NCBI GenBank assembly: GCA_014802015.1
Contig: JAAVDB010000011.1
Location: 1-64,000, forward strand
Origin: Bacteroides sp.
GTDB taxonomy: Bacteria; Bacteroidota; Bacteroidia; Bacteroidales; Muribaculaceae
Direction of reading: 5' to 3'
DNA: 64,000 nt
Made by a program: the position numbers and the translations under genes. Positions 54,209-63,517 of the stretch are shown here, one piece after another (positions within the stretch are counted from its first letter, which is position 1; each line of letters begins with the position of its first letter). The notes under the pieces were generated by a model. It searched no databases, was not told the origin of the DNA, and saw only the letters and a list, made by a program, of their open reading frames with translations.

Positions 54209-54733
54209 ATGAAACGCAAATTCTTCCTTATATTATATTACGGATTTGCCACACATCTGCCTGACTCATATCTGCCTGTGATCGGCAAGATATGCAACCG
54301 CATACGCATCTTCTGCTGCCGGCACATATTTCACAAATGCGCCGACATCGACACGATCAACCGCAACGTGTATTTCGGCAACGGAGCCAGAATCGAGATC
54401 GGCGAACATAGCGGCCTGGGTGCAAATTCACACATTACCAACAACATCAAGATAGGGCGCGATGTGATGATAGCCCCCGAGCTGCACGTCGTGTTCCGCA
54501 ATCATAATATCAGCGACATCAACGTGCCGATGCGAGTCCAGCCCGAACTGCCCGAGACAACCGTCACCATCGAGGATGACGTGTGGATCGGACAACGTGT
54601 GATAATTCTGCCCGGGCGCACCATAGCCAAGGGGTCGGTGGTCGGAGCCGGATCAGTCGTGACGAAGGACTTCCCTCCTTACTCGATCATAGGCGGCAAC
54701 CCCGCACGGCTGATACGTTCACGTCTTTCCTAA
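54209..54733 (+). CDS. Left-handed beta-helix O-acetyltransferase
   Basis: The 174-residue protein has hexapeptide repeats from about residue 50 (VYFGNGARIEIGEHSGLGAN, HITNNIKIGRDVMIAPEL) and the acetyltransferase end TVTIEDDVWIGQRVIILPG, VVGAGSVVTKDFPPYSIIGG, NPARLIRSR. The catalytic His is expected in VVFRNHNI. It resembles the WcaF/maltose acetyltransferase group acting on glycans. It sits 8 bp after the DUF6492 gene, so the two probably decorate the same polysaccharide or lipid-linked sugar (inference). Confidence 0.85.
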   Translation: MKRKFFLILYYGFATHLPDSYLPVIGKICNRIRIFCCRHIFHKCADIDTINRNVYFGNGARIEIGEHSGLGANSHITNNIKIGRDVMIAPELHVVFRNHNISDINVPMRVQPELPETTVTIEDDVWIGQRVIILPGRTIAKGSVVGAGSVVTKDFPPYSIIGGNPARLIRSRLS

Positions 54734-54747
54734 ACTTGCACTGTTTC

Positions 54748-54778
54748 TTGTATATAGTGTAATTATTGCGTAACTTTG
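54748..54778 (+). promoter_or_regulatory. Promoter of the TonB receptor gene
   Basis: TTG at 54748-54750, 20 nt, then TAACTTTG at 54771-54778. Because this box covers the upstream TTG codon at 54776, it rules that start out. Confidence 0.75.
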
Positions 54779-54805
54779 CGCGCCCAATCAATCACATTTT
54801 CCACA

Positions 54806-57166
54806 ATGCGCAATTTCTACGCCAAGAGTACCCTCAGGCTGGTAATGCTAACCCTGTCGGTTATCTTAACATTCAGAGCTGCAGCCGAAGAGTCGGCGAC
54901 AGTCTATGCCGAGGCCGATTCATCAGCATTATCACTCGGTGAGGTTCGTATCACATCAATCAAACAGTCGGCATCGCTGCTGCGTCAGCCAGTGACCGTC
55001 ACGACCATCAACCGTCAGCAGATCGAGCGCTATAATATCACCGGTATGAAAGGGGTCAGCGAGATCGCACCTAACTTCTTCATGCCCGACTACGGGTCAA
55101 AAATGACCTCGTCGATATATGTCCGCGGCATCGGTGCCCGCATTGACCAGCCGGCTGTAGGTCTTAACGTCGACAATATCCCTTACCTCAACAAGAATGC
55201 ATTTGACTTCGACATGTTTGACATCGAGCGTATCGAAGTGCTCCGCGGCCCGCAGTCCACTCTCTACGGCCGCAACACCATCGCCGGACTCATCAACGTC
55301 TACACCCTGTCGCCAATGTCATGGCAGGGGGTGCGCGTCATGGCCGAGGGGAGCCTTCCCGCAGGCTACCGCGCAGGTGTGGGAGTGTACGCCAAGCTCG
55401 CTCCGCGCGCGGGCATGAGCATCAACGGTTATATCGCGCATTCGGGCGGATATTACCGCAACGCATATAATGGCGAATATGCCGACCGCACTACCGACTT
55501 CTCGGGCAGATGGAAGACCGTGTGGCGTCCCTCAGGCCGTCTGAATATCGAAAATGTGTTCTCGGCCGGACATGCCCGTCAGAACGGTTATCCATACGCA
55601 TTTGTCGAGACAGGCGAGATCAACTATAACGACACCTGCTTCTACCGCCGCACATCCGTCACCGACGGACTCACCGTGCGTTGGGCCGGTGATAATTTCA
55701 GCATTGCGTCCATCACGGGCCTGCAATATCTCAGCGACAATATGACGCTCGATCAGGACTTCCTGCCCGAGAGCTACTTCAACCTCACCCAGCGCCAGCA
55801 TGACCGCAGCATCACGCAGGACATCGTGATGCGTGGCTCGAAGGGCAATTACTCATGGCTCGCCGGCGTGTTCGGGTTCTATAAATATGGCTCGATGGCC
55901 GCCCCGGTGACATTTAAGGAGGATGGCATCAACGAACTCATCCTCAGCAATGTCCGCGGCAATATGCCGTCATTCATCCAGCTCGAATGGGATGAGGATA
56001 ATTTCCTGCTCGGCAGCGACTTCCGTCACCACGTCAACGGCGCGGCCATCTATCATCAGAGCTCGTATGACCTGGACAGATGGACCTTCGCGCTGAATAT
56101 GCGGTTCGATTACGAGCACACGGCACTCTCCTATCACAATTACTGCAACACAGGAGCTTCGGGCACAGTCAATCTCCCGCAGTTGCCGCGCCCCATCGGC
56201 TTCACATTACCTGCCGAAATCGACCTCTCCGACCGTCTCAAGCAGTCATTCCGCCAGTTCCTGCCCAAGATCAGCGTCACATACAATCTCAAGAACTCGG
56301 CCGTATTCCTGTCAGTAGCCAAGGGCTACAAGTCGGGAGGCTTCAACACACAGATGTTCAGCAACTTCCTACAGGAACGTCTGATGACACAGATGCGCGA
56401 CGAGGCCAACAACCTCATGCAGGGCATGATGGGCGGCATGGGCGGAGGTGGCGTACGCCCTACAGCCGAGGGGGATAATACTCCCGCCACAGCGGCTCAG
56501 GCAGGATATTCGGCCGACGACTATGTGTCGTATAAGCCCGAGACGTCGTGGAACTATGAACTCGGCGGACACTTCTCATGTGACAACGAGCGCGTCTACT
56601 CGACCTTCGCACTCTATTACATCGACCTTCGTGACCAGCAGGTGACGCTGTTCCCCGAGGGATTGTCCACAGGCCGACTGATGGCCAATGCAGGACGCAC
56701 CCGTTCGTATGGTGCGGAGCTTACCATCCGTTACACTCCGACTACACGCTGGCGCTTTGACCTCGCATACGGATATAACAACGCTACATTCCGGCACTTC
56801 AATAACGGTAACGCCGATCTGTCGGGACTGCGTGTACCCAACACCCCATCCAACACACTCTTTCTGGCAGCCTCCTACCGCCTGCCTGTCAGCGCGGGAT
56901 GGGTGGACGCCGTGAGCTTCAGTCCCAATCTGCGCGGCACCGGCTCGATCTATTGGGATGAGGAGAATATCTACCGCCAGCCCTTCTACGCCGAGCTCGG
57001 CGCGTCAGTACGTTTCGAGCACTCACGCTACTCGCTCGACATCTGGGGCAAGAACCTGACCGACACGAAGTTTAACGTATTCCGCTACGAATCCATCGGC
57101 CACAACTTCATGCAGAAAGGCAAACCGGTGAGAGGCGGTGTCACACTGCGCGTCACACTTGACTGA
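54806..57166 (+). CDS. TonB-dependent outer-membrane receptor (non-SusC type)
   Basis: I place the start at ATG 54806 (MRNFYAKSTLRLVMLTLSVI), since the promoter lies just before it; this gives 786 residues with a signal peptide ending near RAAAEE. The plug domain has SLGEVRITSIKQSASLL, YVRGIGARIDQPAVGLNVD and IEVLRGPQSTLYGRNTIAGL. The barrel ends GVTLRVTLD. A loop near residue 540 is rich in Met and Gly (MQGMMGGMGGGG), which is unusual and could bind metal. Lack of a partner SusD and the siderophore-receptor-like plug suggest metal-chelate or vitamin uptake; the cargo is unknown. Confidence 0.88.
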   Translation: MRNFYAKSTLRLVMLTLSVILTFRAAAEESATVYAEADSSALSLGEVRITSIKQSASLLRQPVTVTTINRQQIERYNITGMKGVSEIAPNFFMPDYGSKMTSSIYVRGIGARIDQPAVGLNVDNIPYLNKNAFDFDMFDIERIEVLRGPQSTLYGRNTIAGLINVYTLSPMSWQGVRVMAEGSLPAGYRAGVGVYAKLAPRAGMSINGYIAHSGGYYRNAYNGEYADRTTDFSGRWKTVWRPSGRLNIENVFSAGHARQNGYPYAFVETGEINYNDTCFYRRTSVTDGLTVRWAGDNFSIASITGLQYLSDNMTLDQDFLPESYFNLTQRQHDRSITQDIVMRGSKGNYSWLAGVFGFYKYGSMAAPVTFKEDGINELILSNVRGNMPSFIQLEWDEDNFLLGSDFRHHVNGAAIYHQSSYDLDRWTFALNMRFDYEHTALSYHNYCNTGASGTVNLPQLPRPIGFTLPAEIDLSDRLKQSFRQFLPKISVTYNLKNSAVFLSVAKGYKSGGFNTQMFSNFLQERLMTQMRDEANNLMQGMMGGMGGGGVRPTAEGDNTPATAAQAGYSADDYVSYKPETSWNYELGGHFSCDNERVYSTFALYYIDLRDQQVTLFPEGLSTGRLMANAGRTRSYGAELTIRYTPTTRWRFDLAYGYNNATFRHFNNGNADLSGLRVPNTPSNTLFLAASYRLPVSAGWVDAVSFSPNLRGTGSIYWDEENIYRQPFYAELGASVRFEHSRYSLDIWGKNLTDTKFNVFRYESIGHNFMQKGKPVRGGVTLRVTLD

Positions 57167-57209
57167 CAGCCCGGTCCGCTGACAGACAAAACAGTTTCTA
57201 ACATCTGTT

Positions 57210-57254
57210 GAGTATTATTATGATATACGGCTTTACACTGGCGCAATAATACTC
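57210..57254. repeat. Inverted repeat between TonB receptor and lipoprotein gene
   Basis: A perfect 10-bp inverted repeat GAGTATTATT (57210-57219) with AATAATACTC (57245-57254) and a 25-nt centre. It is not followed by a T run until GTTTTT at 57264. It could be a terminator or an operator. Confidence 0.45.
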
Positions 57255-57307
57255 GGCCGGTAACGTTTTTGAATGAGTAACAACAATGAAAACAGTTAGA
57301 TAAATAT

Positions 57308-58255
57308 ATGAAAAAACATCTCCTTCTATCCGCTCTCATACTCCCTGCGGCTCTGGCGTTCACCTCATGTCTTGACACCAATGACAACCGTCAGGAACAG
57401 AATATAAACTACGGTGGCTCACTATGCTTCAACTACGTCACCGACATGCAGGATCCGACGGCCGAATCGTTCGTGTCACTGTCACCGAATTATTCGTTCC
57501 TGATCGAATATTTCAGCGCGACAATGACAACGAGCATGTCCAATATCCGCCTCACGGCCGACGGCTCGCCGCTCACATTCAAGACCCCCGAACTCAAGGC
57601 ATCCAACACCAACAACGGCAACACCATCTCGTGTAACGTCACCGATGTCGTACCCGAGGGTCAGACCCAGAGCTACGTGTTCGACAAACTCAACATCAAC
57701 ATCACCGAGCGCACTCTTGCCAGCTCAACGGGCGTGTACAAGTATTCTCCCATCTACGACGTGCGTTACACTATCAACAACCGTTATAACGTAAGGGTAC
57801 TTCCCGCTTACTATGACGTGGTGGGCAAACTGACCTCAACAGCTACAGGCACAACCGACTCACACGAGGGCAAAATGTCGATCGTATCGCTGTCACTCAA
57901 CCCCAACTCGTCTGCTCCCGCTACAGGTAAGGCCAAGCTTGAGATATATGACGTATCGTTCAAAGCCGACTTCACCGAGTCACGCATCATCGCCGAGGAT
58001 ATCCCCTACACCATCACCCCGTCAGGCGTGAGCATCCACACTGAGTCGGGCACAGTCTACAAGATCAAGGATGTGACCGGCAAAGAGATACAGGGTGCAG
58101 GACTCTCGGATATCATCATCACCGTAGACGTACCCTCGGGTTCGACCTCCTTCTCTCTCCATGCCAATGTCACCGGTCTTCAGGGCGAAAATGATGCTGT
58201 CGACTATGATCTGTCAGGTCGCCTCCAGTATTATTACAACTCGACCTCAAACTAA
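57308..58255 (+). CDS. Uncharacterised lipoprotein, 315 aa
   Basis: It has a lipobox FTSC (Cys21), then a mature protein that is almost all beta strand, with Ser/Thr/Asn-rich strands such as YVFDKLNINITERTL and YDVRYTINNRYNVRVL, like two DUF4840/DUF4925-type beta-sandwich or calycin-like halves. I cannot assign a named family. It follows the TonB receptor by 141 bp on the same strand and could be its surface partner (inference). Confidence 0.6.
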   Translation: MKKHLLLSALILPAALAFTSCLDTNDNRQEQNINYGGSLCFNYVTDMQDPTAESFVSLSPNYSFLIEYFSATMTTSMSNIRLTADGSPLTFKTPELKASNTNNGNTISCNVTDVVPEGQTQSYVFDKLNINITERTLASSTGVYKYSPIYDVRYTINNRYNVRVLPAYYDVVGKLTSTATGTTDSHEGKMSIVSLSLNPNSSAPATGKAKLEIYDVSFKADFTESRIIAEDIPYTITPSGVSIHTESGTVYKIKDVTGKEIQGAGLSDIIITVDVPSGSTSFSLHANVTGLQGENDAVDYDLSGRLQYYYNSTSN

Positions 58256-58378
58256 CTCAATTGTTAACATAGGTTAAAGTCACATATACCTTGAACCATC
58301 CGCCATGCGCCGTGTTATAATGATGTAGTTACTATTATTTGCACTGTGTTTTCATGGTATTAGATTTAAGGTTAAAGA

Positions 58379-58415
58379 AAACGGGCCGTCGAGATGATGG
58401 CCCGTTTCTTTTTTC
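58379..58415 (+). terminator. Intrinsic terminator before nadB
   Basis: A 9-bp stem AAACGGGCC (58379-58387) with GGCCCGTTT (58399-58407) is followed by CTTTTTTC. Confidence 0.9.
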
Positions 58416-58448
58416 ATGCAAACAGGTTATCTCTGACAAAAAATTATG

Positions 58449-58456
58449 TATCTTTG
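58449..58456 (+). promoter_or_regulatory. -7 box of nadB
   Basis: TATCTTTG lies 23-30 bp before the GTG/ATG start choices of nadB. Confidence 0.6.
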
Positions 58457-58478
58457 CGCATAGAAATATGCAGTGACC

Positions 58479-60062
58479 ATGACACGCAAATATGATTATC
58501 TCGTTATAGGGTCAGGCATCGCCGGAATGAGCTTTGCCCTCAAGGTGGCCGGACACGGCACCGTGGCCCTCGTCTGCAAGACCACACTTGACGAAGCCAA
58601 TACAGCCCTCGCTCAGGGCGGAGTGGCATCTGTGACCAATCTTGAGGTCGACGATTTTGACAAACACATACATGACACCATGGTGGCCGGCGACTGGCTC
58701 AGTGATCCCGAAGCCGTCGAGAAAGTGGTGCGCAACGCACCCTCTCAGATCGAGGAACTGATACGCTGGGGTGTGGACTTCGACAAGAAGGAGGACGGGA
58801 CATTCGATCTGCACCGCGAGGGTGGACACTCCGAGTTTCGCATACTCCACCACGCCGACAACACCGGATTCGAGATCCAGGATTCGCTCATCAAGGCTGT
58901 CCGGGCCAATAAGAATATCGACATATACGAACATCATTTCGCCATCGAGATCATCACCCAGCACCATCTGGGCAAGATCGTGACCCGCCGCACGCCCGAC
59001 ATCACATGTTACGGCGCATACGTGCTGGACACGGAGACCGGCACGGTCGACACCTTCCTGTCACGCATCACCCTCATCGCCACCGGCGGATGCGGAGCCG
59101 TATATCAGACCACGACCAACCCGCTCGTAGCCACCGGCGACGGCATCGCCATGGTGTATCGCGCCAAGGGTACAGTCAAGGACATGGAGTTCATACAGTT
59201 TCACCCCACGGCACTGTATCACCCGGGCGACCGCCCGTCATTCCTCATCACCGAGGCCATGCGCGGTTACGGCGCCGTGCTGCGCAACAAACGCGGCGAG
59301 GAGTTCATGCACAAATATGACCCGCGCCTGTCACTGGCTCCGCGCGACATCGTGGCCCGAGCCATCGACTCGGAGATGAAACTATACGGTGACGATCACG
59401 TCTATCTCGATGTCACCCACAAGAATCCCGAGGAGACCAAACGCCACTTCCCCAACATCTATGCCAAATGTCTGTCGCTCGGCATAGACATCACCAAGGA
59501 TTATATCCCCGTAGCACCCGCAGCCCACTATCTGTGTGGCGGCATCAAGGTCGACACCAACGGTGAGTCGTCCATCAAGCGGCTGTATGCCGTGGGCGAA
59601 TGCTCGTGCACAGGTCTGCACGGGGGCAACCGTCTGGCATCCAATTCACTGATCGAGGCTGTCGTGTATGCCGACGCCGCCGCCAAGCACTCGATGTCGC
59701 AGATCAGCCATTACGACCTGCGTACCGACGTGCCCGAGTGGAACGACGAGGGCACACGCCACCCCGAAGAGATGGTGCTCATAACCCAGAGCATCAAGGA
59801 GGTCAACCAGATCATGGGCACATACGTGGGCATCGTACGTTCGGACCTGCGTCTTGACCGAGCATGGAACCGTCTCGACATTCTATACGAGGAGACCGAA
59901 CGTCTGTTCAAGTGCTCAAAGGCATCGCGTGAGATATGCGAGCTGCGCAATATCATCAATGTCGGATACCTCATCATGCGTCAGGCCAAGGAGCGCAAGG
60001 AGTCGCGCGGACTTCATTACACTGTCGACTATCCCCATAAAGATATAAAAAATCAGGAGTAG
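58479..60062 (+). CDS. nadB: L-aspartate oxidase
   Basis: I take ATG 58479 (MTRKYDYLVIGSG), two codons after a possible GTG start. The 527-residue flavoprotein has the FAD motif VIGSGIAGMSFA and ANTALAQGGVASV. The fumarate-reductase-like active-site region has HADNTGFEIQ, EFIQFHPTAL and HYLCGGIKVD, plus a C-terminal helical domain. It oxidises aspartate to iminoaspartate, the first step of NAD synthesis; in anaerobes fumarate is the acceptor. nadA and nadC are not in the window. The DUF4294 gene follows on the same strand. Confidence 0.95.
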   Translation: MTRKYDYLVIGSGIAGMSFALKVAGHGTVALVCKTTLDEANTALAQGGVASVTNLEVDDFDKHIHDTMVAGDWLSDPEAVEKVVRNAPSQIEELIRWGVDFDKKEDGTFDLHREGGHSEFRILHHADNTGFEIQDSLIKAVRANKNIDIYEHHFAIEIITQHHLGKIVTRRTPDITCYGAYVLDTETGTVDTFLSRITLIATGGCGAVYQTTTNPLVATGDGIAMVYRAKGTVKDMEFIQFHPTALYHPGDRPSFLITEAMRGYGAVLRNKRGEEFMHKYDPRLSLAPRDIVARAIDSEMKLYGDDHVYLDVTHKNPEETKRHFPNIYAKCLSLGIDITKDYIPVAPAAHYLCGGIKVDTNGESSIKRLYAVGECSCTGLHGGNRLASNSLIEAVVYADAAAKHSMSQISHYDLRTDVPEWNDEGTRHPEEMVLITQSIKEVNQIMGTYVGIVRSDLRLDRAWNRLDILYEETERLFKCSKASREICELRNIINVGYLIMRQAKERKESRGLHYTVDYPHKDIKNQE

Positions 60063-60109
60063 ACACAACAAAATCACTCTTACGGGCTTTATAATTATAT
60101 AACCCGTTA

Positions 60110-60799
60110 ATATCTCCGACAATCAGACTCGTACGCAACGTCATATTGACCCTCATCACCATCCTGTCCGCCACCGCAACTGATGCAGTGGCGCAGGATG
60201 TCGTTGTAAAAGCTCCGTCGGCCGAGGAGATCGAGCAGATCGAGGCCCGCGGCGGACGCAAACGCCCCATCGAGGGCTACTACTTCTTCACGCCCGAGAA
60301 CAGCGAGGACGGTGAGGAGGCCCTGATGCTGGTGATGACCGAGGTCACAGTGTTCCCTCCGCTGAAATTCAAGAACAAGAAGGAGGAGGAATTTTACTGG
60401 AAGACCGTGCGTGACGTGCGCAAGACCCTCCCATACGCAAAACTCATCTGCGAGACTCTTATCGAGACATACGAATATATCGAGACCTTCCCCACGCAGA
60501 AAGAGCGCGAAGAGCATCTCAAGAAGATGGAGGGTGCTGTGTTCGAGCAATACAAACCTGTGCTGAAGAAGTTTACAAAGAGTCAGGCCCAGATGCTGAT
60601 CAAACTCATCAACCGCGAGACCAACCAGTCGAGCTATAACATACTCAAAGCCTTTCTCGGCTCATTCAGAGCAGGATTCTGGCAGACATTCGGACGATTT
60701 TTCGGCGTGAATCTCAAGACCACCTACAATCCCGACAAAGACCGTAAGGACGCCATCATCGAACGCGTTGCCACCCTCGTCGAGCAGGGTGAACTTTGA
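60110..60799 (+). CDS. DUF4294-family exported protein with no canonical start codon
   Basis: The body matches DUF4294: KRPIEGYYFFTPENSEDG-like region, YWKTVRDVRKTLPYAKLICE, KKFTKSQAQMLIKLINRET and SYNILKAFLGSFRAGFWQ. The frame is open from 60095, but the only standard start is TTG at 60146, which would give a signal peptide without basic residues. Reading from ATA at 60110 gives SPTIRLVRNVILTLITIL, a proper n-region and h-region ending at AVAQD. I therefore favour a non-AUG start near 60110 or a lost ATG. It lies close after nadB. Function unknown. Confidence 0.7.
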   Translation: MSPTIRLVRNVILTLITILSATATDAVAQDVVVKAPSAEEIEQIEARGGRKRPIEGYYFFTPENSEDGEEALMLVMTEVTVFPPLKFKNKKEEEFYWKTVRDVRKTLPYAKLICETLIETYEYIETFPTQKEREEHLKKMEGAVFEQYKPVLKKFTKSQAQMLIKLINRETNQSSYNILKAFLGSFRAGFWQTFGRFFGVNLKTTYNPDKDRKDAIIERVATLVEQGEL

Positions 60800-60828
60800 G
60801 CCGTGAGAACCGAGGGGTGATCATCTTT

Positions 60829-60866
60829 CTCTTATATACATACAAAACTCTTATATACATACAAAA
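60829..60866. repeat. Two tandem 19-bp repeats
   Basis: CTCTTATATACATACAAAA occurs at 60829-60847 and again at 60848-60866 with no spacer. It lies just outside the hairpin cluster that follows. Confidence 0.85.
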
Positions 60867-60869
60867 AAT

Positions 60870-60904
60870 GGCCCGGCGGGTTAATATGTACCACTTGCCG
60901 GGCC
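60870..60904 (-). terminator. GC-rich hairpin with T run on the - strand
   Basis: GGCCCGGC (60870-60877) pairs with GCCGGGCC (60897-60904). On the - strand it is followed by ATTTTTTG, so it would end a leftward transcript. No - strand gene is evident to its right. Confidence 0.6.
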
Positions 60905-61260
60905 GGTGTGTGTAGATTACGGAAATGGCCTCTTTTGGCCTTTCCAAGGCCTTTACGGCTAAAGGCCTTTATTACTTTGCCGGAACTGAACCGTTCACTC
61001 GACTTTCGTAGAGTTGCAAGCCCTGCGCCGGAGATTGCGAAGTCACCCGGTGAGGGCGCTTCACATAGCCTGAGGCTCGTTGCCAAAGACTACTATGTGA
61101 AAACCTACGGGGAGATTCAACTGCCCTCTGTCGAGGTGAGCGGCACTCCTTTCGTGCTTTCATCATTACTAACGCTGACACACGCCGGATGGTTTTGGAG
61201 GCATGGTTTAAAATAAGTGAAATACTTTTTAGCAGGTTTAACGCCGGATTTCTCGCAGAA
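60905..61260. other. Noncoding element with several hairpins upstream of ksgA
   Basis: Hairpins follow one another: 60921-60945 (GGAAA/TTTCC and GGCC/GGCC), 60946-60969 (AAGGCCTTTA, loop CGGC, TAAAGGCCTT), a GCGCC/GGCGC stem (61025-61029 with 61055-61059) and a TTCACATAG/CTATGTGAA stem (61060-61068 with 61093-61101). Frames on both strands are open for 70-100 codons but have no starts or domains I trust. A TTACTTTG box at 60972-60979 could start a rightward RNA; the - strand terminator at 60870 suggests a leftward one. Orientation is unresolved. Confidence 0.4.
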
Positions 61261-61266
61261 AAAACC

Positions 61267-61274
61267 TAACTTTG
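61267..61274 (+). promoter_or_regulatory. -7 box of ksgA
   Basis: TAACTTTG lies 36 bp before the ksgA ATG. Confidence 0.65.
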
Positions 61275-61309
61275 TATCCGTATAACCATCACACAAACGC
61301 GCCGGACGC

Positions 61310-62134
61310 ATGAAGAGAGACCGCAACATACAGTCACCACGTCACCGGGAGAGCGCCGTCAAGCCGAAAAAAGCTCTCGGTCAGCACTTTCTCACTGACG
61401 AATCGGTCGCAGCCCGCATCGCCGCCACACTCGATCCATGGCAGGGATTGCCGGTGCTCGAAGTCGGCCCGGGCATGGGCGTCCTCACAAAGTATCTGCT
61501 TGCGGCCGGACATGATGTCAAGGTGGCCGAAATCGACTCGGAGAGCATCGAATATCTGCGCTATCATTTCCCCGACCTGCACGGACGCATTCTCGATGCC
61601 GACTTTCTCAAACTCGACCTGGCGGCACTCTACGGTGAGGGGCAGAAGTTCTGCGTCATCGGCAACTATCCCTACAACATATCGTCACAGATATTCTTTC
61701 ACATCCTTGAATATAAGGATCAGGTGACCGCATGCTCGGGCATGCTCCAGCGCGAGGTGGCCGAGCGTCTCGCCGCCCCCGAGGGCACCAAAGCCCGAGG
61801 CATACTCAGCGTGCTGCTTCAGGCATGGTATGATGTGCGCTACCTGTTTACCGTCAGTGAAAATGTATTCAATCCTCCGCCCAAGGTCAAGAGCGGTGTC
61901 ATAATCATGACGCGCAACGACGTCACGTCACTCGGCTGTGACGAACGTCTGTTCAAGACCGTCGTGAAGACCACTTTCGGCCAGCGGCGCAAGACCATAC
62001 GCAACTCCGTGCGCGGACTCTTTCCGGCCGGTGTCCCGTTGCCCGACTCGCCATTGCTCGCCATGCGTCCCGAACAGCTGTCGGTGGCGCAGTTCATTGA
62101 GCTGACACAGCTATGTGAATCACTCAGAGGCTAA
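61310..62134 (+). CDS. rsmA: 16S rRNA dimethyladenosine transferase
   Basis: The 274-residue Rossmann methyltransferase has KKALGQHFLTDESV, the SAM motif LEVGPGMGVLT, acidic VAEIDSESIEYL, DADFLKLDL and the adenine-methylase motif VIGNYPYNISSQ. It dimethylates A1518 and A1519 of 16S rRNA (KsgA). It starts a pair with mgtE, 22 bp downstream. Confidence 0.96.
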   Translation: MKRDRNIQSPRHRESAVKPKKALGQHFLTDESVAARIAATLDPWQGLPVLEVGPGMGVLTKYLLAAGHDVKVAEIDSESIEYLRYHFPDLHGRILDADFLKLDLAALYGEGQKFCVIGNYPYNISSQIFFHILEYKDQVTACSGMLQREVAERLAAPEGTKARGILSVLLQAWYDVRYLFTVSENVFNPPPKVKSGVIIMTRNDVTSLGCDERLFKTVVKTTFGQRRKTIRNSVRGLFPAGVPLPDSPLLAMRPEQLSVAQFIELTQLCESLRG

Positions 62135-62155
62135 CAATCACGAGACAAAAATGCA

Positions 62156-63517
62156 ATGAAAGAGTTTACACCGGAATATCTGGAACAACTGCGCGAAATA
62201 ATACATGAGCATGCCGACGAGGCTGCACGCGAGGCACTTAACGACCTCCACCCCGCCGATATCGCCGACCTGTACCGTGACCTCGCTCTGGAGGAGGCCG
62301 AGTATCTGTTCAGACTTCTTGACGAGGAGGCTCAGGCCGATGTGCTCATGGAACTTGACGAGGACGAGCGCGCCCGACTGCTCAGCAAGATGGACGCAGA
62401 GGACATCGCCAAGCAGATCGAGCACCTCGACACCGACGATGCCGTCGACATCATTCAGGAGCTCGATGCCGAGGAACGCGACAAGATTCTAAGCCACATC
62501 GACGACGTCGAGCAGGCCGGCGACATCATCGACCTGCTACAGTATGACGAGGACACGGCCGGCGGACTCATGGGCACCGAGATGATCGTGGTCAACGAGA
62601 ACTGGAGTATGCCCGAGTGCATCAAGCAGATGCGTATGCAGGCCGAAGATATGGACGAGGTCTACTACGTCTATGTCGTGGACAACGATGACCGCCTGCG
62701 GGGCACCCTGCCGCTTAAAAAGCTTATCACTCACCCCTCCGTGTCAAAGATCAAGCATGTGATGGAGGATGATCCCGTGGCCGTTAAGGCTGATACGCCG
62801 ATTGACGAAGTGGCACTCGACTTTGAGAAATATGACCTTGTGGCAATGCCCGTCATCGACTCGATAGGCCGGTTGCTCGGACGCATCACGGTCGACGACG
62901 TGATGGACAAGGTGCGTGACCTCAGCGAGCGCGACTATCAGCTGGCATCAGGTCTGTCGCACGACGTGGAGAGCGATGACAAACTCTTCGCTCAGACCAA
63001 GGCGCGTCTGCCATGGCTGCTCATAGGTATGATCGGCGGTCTGTGCAACTCGTTTATACTCGGCAAGTTTGAAGGCGGATTCGTAGTCGATCCCGCCCTC
63101 GCACTGTTCATCCCCCTTATCGGAGGCACCGGCGGTAATGTCGGCACCCAGTCATCGGCTATCGTAGTGCAGGGTCTGGCCAACGGCTCGCTTGACATCA
63201 AGAAGTCGGCCCGTCAGCTGCTCAAGGAGCTTGGCGTGGGACTGGTCAACGGCGGTATAATCGCATTCCTGGTATTTCTATACAATTTCTTCACCATCGG
63301 ACAGGGCCATGAGGTCACCACGTTCGCAGTCAGCATCTCACTGTTCTGCGTCGTGATGTTCGCATCTGTTTTCGGCACATTCGTCCCACTGACGCTGGAA
63401 AAACTCAAGATAGACCCGGCACTCGCCACAGGCCCCTTTATCTCAATCACCAACGACATTATCGGCATGCTTATCTACATGAGCATATCCTCGTGGCTGA
63501 TCATAGCGTTCAATTAG
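62156..63517 (+). CDS. mgtE: MgtE-family magnesium transporter
   Basis: The 453-residue protein has an N-terminal acidic MgtE-N superhelix (about 1-130, repeated LLDEEAQADVLMELDEDERA-like units), two CBS domains (about 135-255) and five TM helices (about 285-450). The pore motifs include GGTGGNVGTQSSAIVVQGLA. Mg2+ binding between the cytosolic domains gates the channel in the family. It is downstream of ksgA, and its last 8 bp overlap the next gene tail to tail. Confidence 0.96.
   Translation: MKEFTPEYLEQLREIIHEHADEAAREALNDLHPADIADLYRDLALEEAEYLFRLLDEEAQADVLMELDEDERARLLSKMDAEDIAKQIEHLDTDDAVDIIQELDAEERDKILSHIDDVEQAGDIIDLLQYDEDTAGGLMGTEMIVVNENWSMPECIKQMRMQAEDMDEVYYVYVVDNDDRLRGTLPLKKLITHPSVSKIKHVMEDDPVAVKADTPIDEVALDFEKYDLVAMPVIDSIGRLLGRITVDDVMDKVRDLSERDYQLASGLSHDVESDDKLFAQTKARLPWLLIGMIGGLCNSFILGKFEGGFVVDPALALFIPLIGGTGGNVGTQSSAIVVQGLANGSLDIKKSARQLLKELGVGLVNGGIIAFLVFLYNFFTIGQGHEVTTFAVSISLFCVVMFASVFGTFVPLTLEKLKIDPALATGPFISITNDIIGMLIYMSISSWLIIAFN

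Noticed and set aside
60829..60866. Tandem 19-bp repeats as a CRISPR remnant
   Set aside because: Only two units with no spacer between them and no cas genes; a simple tandem duplication.
60908..61216. 102-codon + strand frame upstream of ksgA
   Set aside because: It crosses several perfect hairpins, has no domain, and an equally open frame exists on the other strand; treated as noncoding.
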